Positions 55,406 to 64,000 of a stretch of 64,000 nt of DNA are shown here, piece by piece. Source of the stretch: Tolypeutes matacus (lineage: Eukaryota > Chordata > Mammalia > Cingulata > Chlamyphoridae); assembly GCA_026826555.1 (NCBI GenBank), contig JAKSZT010054304.1:36201424-36265423 (forward strand), given 5' to 3'. The position numbers were made by a program, and so were the translations under genes. The notes under the pieces were generated by a model that worked only from the letters and a program-made list of their open reading frames with translations, was not told the origin of the DNA and ran no database searches. Numbering within the stretch: the first letter of the stretch is position 1; the number at the start of each line of letters is the position of its first letter.

Positions 55406-56054
55406 TGTAGCAATTTGATATTTTTTATGATTCCAGAAACAGATATTAGATTATGTTTGTGAACTGGTCTATACCTCTGGGCATATTAGATTGTATTGGA
55501 TTCAGAGGTTCCACTTTTACTTGATTAAATTATGATTAAGGCTTTGATTGGGTCACATCATAGGACGTTAAATCCCTGTCCCCTAACTGGGTGAAGATTA
55601 ACAGAGAAAACTACATGGCATAGGAGTTAGTTGGAGTTTTTGATGCTGGATTCCTAGGAAGTAAACACACAGGAAAAGAAAAAGAGGAATAGAGACGGCT
55701 CCATAGACACAGCAGAGGCCCCAGGAAGAGAGAGAGCCTGATAGTCTACAGCTGACCTTGTGAAGAGAACAGAGAAGAGAAATGAGCTGCAGGAGAAATT
55801 TGAGACTTACCCCAGCCTACAGCTGATATCGGAAGAAGCTGCAATACGACGCCTTAAGAGGAAGAGGAAGGCTGAACCTTAATAGACATCACCCACCATC
55901 TTGCTCCAACATGTGGCAACAGACTTTGGTAAGGGAAGTAACTTACGTTTTCACCTTGTGACCATAAGCTTCTACCTCAAATAAATACCCTTTATAAAAG
56001 CCAACAGATTTCTGGTACTTTGCTTCAGCACCCCTTTGGCTGACTAATACAACA
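55406..56054 (+). mobile_element. LTR of family A, near full length
   Basis: 649 bases from TGTAGCAATTTGATATTTT to 'ctgactaatacaaca', giving TG...CA termini. Internal order: 'gtttgtgaactggtctatac', 'ggctttgattgggtcacatc', a purine-rich middle ('agaggccccaggaagagaga'), then AAATAAATACC and TTTATAAAAGCC, 'ttctggtactttgcttcagc'. Inserted into alternating TA sequence, so a five-base duplication TATAT is possible but not distinctive. Long purine-rich interior and 'ctaatacaaca' end resemble ERVL/MaLR LTRs. Confidence 0.78.
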
Positions 56055-56437
56055 TATATACTCATATATGGGCCCATATCATCTATATATACACATAAAT
56101 ACATATATGCACATGTACATACCCACACACAGCCTAAACCTGAAAATGGTGATCCTCTATAAGATAAAGTCGCCCACTCCCTAAATGCAAAGGGTTAGAG
56201 CATACCCATAAGGTCCATTTATTTATATTATTTGTGTTTGGAGGAAAATGAGAATGGGATAGAGGTCCAGTGTCTTTTCTGTTTATCTGGAGGACCCATT
56301 GCTTTAGGCTTGCTAAAATGTTCTCATGGAAGTGCCGATCTTTCGTTAAACCTGAGAAATGGGATTAATCATTCTTAAGATGCTCATGTTATGTCTTTCT
56401 CCATTTTGTCTCAGAGCACGTAAGGTAACATAAAAGC

Positions 56438-56474
<37 letters not shown>

Positions 56475-56639
56475 TCTGTCAGTCTGTGACTGTGTAAATG
56501 TTCATTCATCTAGGCAAAAAATGAAGACAACTCTACTGGTTTAAATTCTATTTTTTGATTAGAAAATTTAGCTTTAACCAGACATATATTATTTATTTCT
56601 TTCCATCATAATATGTAGTTCCATGTATAGAAATAAAAT
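56055..56639. other. Unassigned sequence with a long T-run
   Basis: No gene. Poly(T) at 56443-56472 (about 30 bases) could be the tail of an antisense retroposon, but no body is recognised beside it. Confidence 0.5.
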
Positions 56640-57000
56640 TGAAATTTTATCTTATGTTTAATTTTACATTCCCATTTAATCAAATATTATGTGGACTTTT
56701 CTCCATGTAAATAAGTGTTCTTTAAAAATACAATTTCCATGGCTGTATAGCATTCCATCATTCATTTAATTAATTCTTTATTGATTAGATGGTTATATTT
56801 GATTTCATAAATTTCTTTCATATATAATGCTGTAATAAATTCATTGTATGTAAATTTGTCAATAAGATTTTTTCTTAAGATTATAGTTCTAGGAGTAGAT
56901 ATACTGAGACAGTGAATGTAATATATTAGGGCTTTTAAAGCATATTGTTTTCCAGATAGATCTTACCAATTTAGACTACTATCAGCAGACTATAATTAGA
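56640..57000 (-). repeat. Old L1 3' region, antisense
   Basis: 'ccatggctgtatagcattcc', 'ttaattctttattgattaga' and 'tttctttcatatataatgct' followed by 'agttctaggagtagatatac' is the antisense order of an old L1 ORF2/3' region (the 'mutagenised' 'gctgcatagtattccatt' words). Confidence 0.55.
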
Positions 57001-57178
57001 TTATCTTGAAGGTCAATTTTCAACTCTAAGATGATTTTATTCTAAAATATATTGTTCTAAAAATTAATTGTAATAACCTCTTCTAAAATAACAGAATGAA
57101 TAGTTACAGTTAAAATTAAAATGAGAGAAGGAGTTGACAAATTGTTTCTAAATGGACGGTAATAGTGTGTCTACAAGG

Positions 57179-57200
57179 AAAAAAAAAAAAAAAAAAAAAA
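57179..57200. repeat. Poly(A) run
   Basis: 22 uninterrupted A residues ahead of a MIR. No retroposon body with target duplications is recognised to its left. Confidence 0.9.
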
Positions 57201-57209
57201 GTGAAGCAA

Positions 57210-57420
57210 TTGTTTAGAGATAATACAGAGCCTTTATAGTCAGACAAACCTGGGAATAAATTCTCTTCTATTGCTGAGAGCTGTGTGACCTTGAGTGAGT
57301 TACCTAAGTTTTCTACACATCAAGTTCCTCATTTGTAAAGCTGATAATTCTAATTGATGTTATTAAATACTTGTTAGGATAAAATGAGAAAAGTTAGTGG
57401 CCCAGAGTAAGCCCTAAATA
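57210..57420 (+). repeat. MIR SINE
   Basis: Plus-strand MIR order: 'tacagagcctttatagtcag', 'acaaacctgggaataaattc', 'gctgtgtgaccttgagtgag', 'ttacctaagttttctacaca', 'cctcatttgtaaagctgata'. One of the clearest MIRs in the window. Confidence 0.8.
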
Positions 57421-58239
57421 TCTGATAACTCTACCACATGTTGAATTATTGAATAGCAATAGCAAAAGCAATCTATAAAATTTATCAACTTCTTTTGTGC
57501 AGAAAAAAGCAACATAATTGATTTTTAAACGTTTCACTGGGTTGTGGTGAAATGATGAAAATGTATATATATAATCTTCCAAATACTCTTTCTTTTCTTT
57601 TTAAATCCAGCATGGAAGGGAGGTAGAGCAAAAGCACTTTGAATATTTTGTCAAAAAGCTTGCTCTCTTTTTCCCCATAACTCTCATTAACTATGTCCAG
57701 AATCATTTCTAAAGTCAATGCATTTGTAACATATGAATAGACTTTGATTTGAAGAGCAATCACTCAGTCTGAATAATTATCCTGTGATATTGTAGTTTAG
57801 GCACCACTTAAAAACCAATGTTGCGTATAGATTTCAGGGGTCCTAATTTTTATCTCACTTGTCCCTGGCTAATATCTGCTCAATTGTTGCATACAAGTAT
57901 TATTCTATATCCTAGAAACTTACTAAAATTTCTTTTTGAAGTTAAAATAATGGAGACAACAATCTTCTTTCTATCAACTTAACATAAATCATTGTTATAT
58001 AATTTGTTTTTTTTGGATGTTGTTAGAAAGTTGTTTTTTCATAACATAAGTGGTTTGATTAAATATGAAGTTATGTGAGAAATACATTTCTCTTTTTCAT
58101 ATTTAAGAAATTTGTTAAAGGGTACAAAATATATCCAGTGAGTTTCAAAGATCATTATTGTAACATATTTTAGATGGTCTATGATCATATATTGTCACTT
58201 GCTTGCTCTTGGTTCATCAATGTATGAGAGAGAAAGAGT
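57421..58239. other. AT-rich unassigned sequence
   Basis: No supported gene. The 92-codon minus frame at 57485-57763 has no recognised domain. Confidence 0.4.
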
Positions 58240-58760
58240 AGGGGGTGAGTTGCTATAGGTGAATTTTGGAAACACAGGCATGGGCACAATGGAGATTCTG
58301 AATAAATGGCCACTTTTTGACTTACACAGAACAAAGGGTACAAAAGAGCAGAGGAAGAGTTCTCATTATAGCTGGTCCCCTGGGAAAGCCAGTTGCTTGG
58401 ATGAGGGTCAGTGGGTGGCAGGTCTGCCTGCTCCACTTCACATCAGAAATGAGGTACCCTGTGCTGCCCAAGGGCTGGGTATTTATAACCTCCTCAGGGA
58501 GTTGGTATGCCTTGCCACTGAACAAAAAGCATGCATCAAGCTACCTTTGGGCAGAATTCTGGCCCTGGCAAGCAGCTAGGCCTGCTTTTTCTGTTACAAT
58601 TTCAAGGTATGGTCAGGCCATTCTATTAGATCTAATGTCTCCTGCAGTCTGGGAAACAGAACCATATAGAAACATCTGCAGGGAAACAAGCAAGAAGGTA
58701 AAAGAATAGGGAGAGCTGGGGGATGGCTGCTCAGTGTGTCCAAGACTTCCACCTCAAAGA
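58240..58760 (-). mobile_element. LTR of family C
   Basis: Aligns by eye with 31972-32483 from 'ttttggaaacacaggcatgg' to 'gctgggggatggctgctcag'. On the minus strand a TATAAATACCCAGCCC box (about 58471-58486) looks like the LTR promoter, which sets the strand. The 106- and 130-codon plus frames and the 83- and 67-codon minus frames here are chance frames in this fairly GC-rich LTR. Outer ends are not exactly fixed and no target duplication was found. Confidence 0.65.
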
Positions 58761-59640
58761 GATATAGAGATATAGAGATACATATATAGAAATTATAGAA
58801 AGAGAAAGAGAGAGGCATCTATTGCTAAGACGTATATACTTAGCCTTGAAAATTGATGCCTGAAAACCCACATATTGTATACAATATCTAATGAGATAAA
58901 TATAGTTCATATTAGAGTTCTGCTATAAAATCAGTCTATAACTCCATAGGTATTTCAAGCAATTTATTGTCACTGCCCTATTTGCATATATTAGTCAGTG
59001 ACTAATGGTCACTCAAATAAAATAAGGAATTGGAATAAAGGGCAATAAGAAAAAAATACCTCACATATATCATCAAAACTGGGATCAGATTTAAACCAAG
59101 ATGTTGAGATCTGACCACATCAACAGGGAAAGTTCCTCCCTTGTTCTTATTTCCCTGAAGTATGGGGCAGACTGAATGGCATGAGGCATCTAAACAAGAG
59201 AAGCAACTTCAACCCTCCCCATCAGGCACACCTAAAGTTTTACCATAAGGAAAACAAGGGATTCTCTGATGATGGTGTGCCCTAGCAAGATAGTTCTGCT
59301 TTATTTAACCTAAACAAGCAAGTGTTACAGGAATGCCCTTGAGATATAGCCTTAAATGCTGTAATTATAAAATAAAACTGAAATGCTGCCATCATGTTTT
59401 TCATTCAACATTCATTTAACAAATACAAACTAAATATCTCCTATGTCTTACTTCCATTTATGCTCACATTCAGTAAATAGTCTATTAACTTTTGTGGTCA
59501 ACAAAGGAAAGTTTAAATTGTGGTCTGGAGTTTTTGTTACATACACACATACTGAGAGACACTATATACAATAGCCAGATCATATATGATATTAGAACAC
59601 TGACTCACTATTTCTGTAGCAAGTTGCCCAGGAAACAAAA
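58761..59640. other. Unassigned sequence
   Basis: No gene. A short (ATAGAG)n patch lies at 58760-58785. No named repeat recognised. Confidence 0.4.
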
Positions 59641-59641
59641 C

Positions 59642-60007
59642 TCTAGTTTTCCAGGGCTGCCTTAACAAAGAACCCCAAACTGGGTTGCTTAAAACAAGAG
59701 ACTTATTGCTCTCAGTTCTGGAAGCTAGAATTCCACCTCTTCTACCTTCTGGAGTTTGCCAGCGATCCTTGGGGTCCCTTGACTTATAACTGCATCTCTG
59801 CCTCATAGTCACATGGGCATATTCTATTTCTGTGATTGTTGATGTCTCCTTTCTGATTTATAAGGACAGTAGTCTTATTTGATTATTGGATTAGGGGCTA
59901 ACCTTACACTAGAATGACCTCATTTTAACTTGCCTAATTACATCTCTAATGACCTTATTTCCAAATAAGATCACATATTTTTGGTGTACACAGTTTAACC
60001 CATAACA
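59642..60007 (-). repeat. MLT1-like LTR, antisense
   Basis: 'tctagttttccagggctgcc', 'aacaaagaaccccaaactgg', 'gttgcttaaaacaagagact', 'gacctcattttaacttgcct', 'aatgaccttatttccaaata' and 'aacccataaca' are MLT1 in reverse, complete from end to end. The 91-codon minus frame at 59537-59812 overlaps it and is not a gene. Confidence 0.82.
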
Positions 60008-61015
60008 ATGATCTCTGTAGCAATTGGCCCCAAAATGGTGAAGTATTGGTCATGACTGTCAGATTCCTTAATTTTTGCCCCTCCTACCTGTTTAGTAAAA
60101 TAAATTGCCTGCCTACATTAGTGTTGCTGGGAGCAACCTCTTTTCCAAGAAGTAAAGGGAATTTCTAGAGTTAAAAATAAAATGGGTGCTTTTTGAAAAA
60201 CCTGCAAAAATTGCAAAATAAGCAACAATTGAAAACAAGCTGGTTTCAAACCGATAAAAATAGCCTATCAGAAATAGACAAATATATTGTAATAACCAGT
60301 TTATGATCATTACCCACTGTTTAAGGTTCTCCTTTATAATAAGGAAGCTAATGTCAAACAATTATTGTAATTCCCTTTTGAAAACCCCCTAATTTTCTTT
60401 TTTTGTTAATATAACTTTTTAACTATTTTGATATCCTTCTTTGGCCTGAATGCTTGCTGTTCAAGCGGTTTCTCTTACAATAAACCCAGAATATAGATTT
60501 TATTGATGATTCAGTTTTCTTTTGACTTATCCTACCTTCTCAGCATCAACCAGAGATAGTCAAATAGGCTACCCAAACCAAGTACATAGGATTCTCTGCT
60601 TCTAGTTAGCCTGCCTCCAACTTCCCCATGCCAACAACCTCCAATCAGAACATTCCTTAAACATTTGTTATAATGCTTTCTAACTCCCCAGCCTGCCTTT
60701 GAGTCTCTACTAAAAGCAAGTGGTGGTGGCTGTGACTAAATCCCTTGCTTTAGCAAGCTCTAAATTGATAGCCTCTGTTTGCTCTCATTTTGGTCTTCTT
60801 CACGTATTTCCACAACACATACACACACAATTATTTTTGACATGGCCTGATTTAGATCTGATCCAGTGCGTGGGTTTTAATAACTGGTTTAGCAGTATAT
60901 ATTCTGTGAGAACAAAAGAAAATATAATTGGCTTGTAAAAACATCAATTATTTAATATTTGATTTTCTATTGGCACCATGATTTTTGTTTTGCTTTGTTT
61001 TGTTTTGCAGTAGTC
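60008..61015. other. Unassigned sequence, possibly with LTR remnants
   Basis: AATAAACCC with nearby CT-rich words at 60480-60490 and 'ctccaatcagaacattcctt' at 60640-60660 resemble LTR pieces, but no ends or duplications were found. No gene. Confidence 0.35.
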
Positions 61016-62380
61016 GGTATGATTTTATACTGTTTCATTTTAAAAATATGTACAGTAATTTGTTATTACCTGAAAAATGAGAAGTCTCTGATCATAAAAA
61101 ACATGATCACTATATAAAATTTGGAAAACACATTATAGTACAAAGAATAAAATAAATATCATGCAAAATCTCACTAAATCAACAGATATTTATTTTCATG
61201 TATTTTTTAGACATTTCTTATAATGCAAAATGGCATCATTGTAAATACACTACTATTATCTTGCTCTTTTTTGTTACTGAAATTATATTAGTAGCATGAT
61301 TCCTGTTATCAGATATTACGTTAAATGAGGATTTTTAGAGTATTACAAAGCATCATATTATCTTGAGGCATCATATTGGAAATTTTATTTTATTTTATTT
61401 TATGGGAATTGTTGGTATCTGAGTTTTGCATTGTAAACAGCACTGGCAGGGGTCCAGAAGATTCCTTTTGATGAGAAGACACTTGGTTGAAGGAGATCAA
61501 TTAGGAGGTTCTAGTAACATGATAAATGAGAGACAAATCCAGTTAAAATGTGCAGAATCCATCCTTATCCATATTTATTTCCTCATATTCTTTTTAATTA
61601 CCACTTTTTTTCTTATTTATTGTTAGAATTTTTCCCCAATTTTGGTATCACCTTTTCACTATGCAACCAGAGAAGAGATAGTAAGATTGTAAACCATAAA
61701 TTAACTTTAATACCATAAATATGATTACCTTATTTATGAAAACCGATTCAGTGAATATTCAGGAAGGAGAAATTATTTATTTGACAGAGTAAAAAAAAAA
61801 AAGACTATGAACTATTCACAATGTTGTGAGTCCAAAGTTTTCCTAGAAGGATAATTTTTGTGGCCTGCTCTCACAGATTGTTGGTTTGATCAGTAAAATA
61901 AAGGAAAGGAGAGGTGGCAAAATCTTAAATTTCCACAAGAAAAGACTAGAGTTATTTAAAAAATTATTCTAAACCTGCTGAAGGAGGGTGAAATACAAGG
62001 CCTGAGATAAAGAGCCAGACAGGAGAGAACCAGGAGAAAGAGACCTAGAAGACAGTTTTGCAAAGCAGATAGAACTCCCAGGGGAAATGTGGGGAAAGAA
62101 AATACATTTCTAGTGACCTTTTACAAAATGTTATCCAATATAATTCTTCCATTTACTGGCTCATCAAGAGCTATTGATTAGCGACAAATCTTAACTTTTT
62201 ACACCTTGGTGGAGTTTTATTTGGGTTTCCTACAAAAGTTTTACCAAATTTATATTTGTTTTAGAAAATTTCCCCTTGTAAAATTTTAGCAAATAAAAAT
62301 AAGACTGACTTGTAACAAATCCAATCATATCTTAAACAAGATTGAAAGCATTTAAGGAATCCATGGGAAAATTTTAGATG
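61016..62380. other. AT-rich unassigned sequence
   Basis: No gene. 61020-61340 could be a decayed antisense L1. A (TTTTA)n patch lies at 61383-61402. Confidence 0.4.
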
Positions 62381-62824
62381 TGTGTTGTGGATTAAATTAT
62401 CCTCCTCCAAAAAAGACGTGTTCAAGTTCTAAACCCCAGGCCTGTAACGTAAATTTAATTCTAAATAGGATACTTGATGATGTTTGTAGTTAAAGTGAAA
62501 CTAACCTGGTTAAGGATGGTTCCTAATTCAATATAACTGCTGTCCTTATAAAGAGAGGAAATTTGGACAGAGACAGAGAGAGAAAAACAGTCCAGTGAAG
62601 AAGGCATAGATTGAGTGAATCCATGACAAACTGTGCTATGTCATGGATTAACCCACCAAAAGCTTGGGGAGAGTCATGGAACAGATCCTCCCCTTTAGGA
62701 GGCAGCATGGACCTACTGACACCTTGGTTTCTGGCTTCTAGTCTTCAGAGAGTGAAACAATAAATTTCTATTGCTTAGACTAGTCTGTGGTACTTTATTA
62801 CAATAGCCCTGGCACACTAAGACA
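62381..62824 (+). repeat. MLT1-like LTR, plus strand, with target duplication
   Basis: 444 bases from TGTGTTGTGGATTAAATTAT to 'ctggcacactaagaca', with 'tgtccttataaagagaggaa' and 'caataaatttctattgctta' (polyadenylation signal AATAAA) in MLT1 order. Flanks AGATG (62376-62380) and ACATG (62825-62829) fit a five-base duplication with one change. The minus frame at 62523-62708 is not a gene. Confidence 0.82.
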
Positions 62825-62829
62825 ACATG

Positions 62830-63579
62830 TAAAACTAAATACGATGAATGGGAGGGTGCTAATAGAACATTTTTAAGCTTTCTTTTTGTATATCTCCTTT
62901 AAAACTCTTTCTCCAAGGTAGATTTCTTCTTCAGAAATATTTATAATGTATCAGAGTATTCTATATTCTGATTTTGTTAGCATGTATAGTAAGTTCACAT
63001 TGATAGGTTCAAACATTACACAGCCATTTACATGTACCAAATTTGCTTCCCTGCATTTATGATAAAAGTGCCTTCAAAATCTAAGCATTCAGAAAGCAAT
63101 CCTTTTTGATTGTTTCATGTTTCCCACACCTTTATTTTGTTTCCTAGAAACTGGTTATGAGGTAGAATTTTTACCATACACTAGAGGAAGGAGTCAGTTC
63201 CCCCACATATCCTAAAATTTGTGATAATCCAGAAGATATTTTCTTTGGCTTTTTAATATAGTATTTGGCTTTTGTTTGCAACCCTTTTACATTCTAAATT
63301 GGGATTAATTTTAGATAAGATTAATGTTTGTTTGAATTCCTTGAGCATAATACAGCTGCATGAGTGCTCTGTACAATTATGAAATTTACTATGACTAAAG
63401 GGCACTAATTCTTGATTTTTACATTAGAAACAACTAAGCCATTGATGTATAACTGATAATTTTGTGGTTCATTTCAAAGTAATAATAAACAAACAAAAAA
63501 GATAAAATAAATGGTAGTAGAGACAAATACCTATAAAGACTACACTAGGATTTGCATTCTGACTTCTTTTGTCAACCCT
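62830..63579. other. AT-rich unassigned sequence
   Basis: No gene or named repeat recognised. Confidence 0.4.
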
Positions 63580-64000
63580 TGTCTTAGTTTGCTGGGGCTG
63601 CTGTAACAAAGCACCACAAACTGGGTTGCTTAAAACAACAGAAATATTTTTGTCTCTGCCTGTGAGAATTCTAAATCAAGATGTCTACAAGGACATGTTC
63701 CTTCTGAATTTCTATAGAAGTATCTGTTCCATGCCTTGTCTCTGGCTTATGGTGGTTTACTGGCAATACACAAGCTTTAATCTATGCCTCATTCATCCAT
63801 CAAGTGACCATCTTTTCTCTTCTGTGTCCAAATTTCCTCCTCTTATAAGGACACCCATATTGGATTAGTGCCCACACTGTCTGGCCTCATTTTAACTAAG
63901 ATCCTCAAAGACACTATTTCCAGTTAGGTCGTATTCACAGGACTGGAGTTTAGGACTTGAACATATCCTTTTGGGGAACACAAGCCAACTCATAACCATT
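63580..64000 (-). repeat. MLT1-like LTR, antisense, reaching the window end
   Basis: 'tgtcttagtttgctggggct', 'aacaaagcaccacaaactgg', 'gttgcttaaaacaacagaaa', 'tcttataaggacacccatat', 'ttggattagtgcccaca' and 'ctcataacca' follow the whole MLT1 in reverse. The plus-strand 99-codon frame at 63569 is a chance frame inside it. Confidence 0.82.

Noticed and set aside
58259..58709. Overlapping 106- and 130-codon plus-strand frames
   Set aside because: Both lie inside the family C LTR, which recurs at 31972-32483 without these frames being conserved. No start context or domain.
60470..60830. AATAAA followed by LTR-like CCAATC and pyrimidine-rich words
   Set aside because: No TG...CA ends, target duplication or second copy was found. 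Too weak to annotate as an LTR.

Overview
The window reads as mammalian intergenic or intronic DNA, most likely from a xenarthran and probably an armadillo such as Dasypus. It is AT-rich and full of retroposons. Several tRNA-derived SINEs (monomers and dimers) match the armadillo DAS-SINE type: a tRNA-like head, a body that becomes (AAAT)n, and an A tail. They occur with L1 3' ends of xenarthran type and with older shared mammalian repeats (MIR, L2, MLT1-like LTRs, a MER5-like hAT, L1M). I found no host protein-coding exon, no true tRNA or rRNA gene, no CpG island and no CRISPR. Nearly all open frames over 60 aa are fragments of LINE-1 or ERV genes, or chance frames. Family names come from memory of consensus features, not from a database search.

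Layout. 1-4.6 kb is mostly unassigned AT-rich DNA. 4.6-12.3 kb is a nested LINE-1 complex: an old L1 is split first by a twin-primed (5'-inverted) young L1 with matching target-site duplications (TSDs), then by an L1 block that starts at its 5' UTR. That second block is itself interrupted by an AT-tailed insert and by a CT-rich polyadenylated retrocopy. 14-22.7 kb holds SINEs, an antisense MaLR-type element with LTR and primer-binding site, L2 and MIR. 27.7-31.4 kb is a long antisense L1 ORF2 with a damaged RT motif. 31.4-32.6 kb is a SINE/LTR cluster. 33.9-37.3 kb holds an L1M 5' region, an L1 3' UTR split by a clean solo LTR, and a candidate processed retrocopy.

41.5-45.6 kb is the most gene-like part. 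It is a minus-strand endogenous retrovirus with paired LTRs, an identical 5-bp target duplication (CATTC), a polypurine tract, gag-like, RT and integrase zinc-finger remnants, no recognisable env, and many disabling lesions. 46.8-64 kb alternates SINEs, MIRs and LTRs of at least three recurring families (called A, B and C here), a tetranucleotide microsatellite and a cruciform-prone AT tract.

The biology is a layered history of retrotransposition rather than a gene cluster. Insertion order can be read from the nesting: MIR and L1M, then MLT1 and ERVL-type LTRs, then xenarthran L1s and ERVs, then DAS SINEs. No functional system operating across genes is supported.
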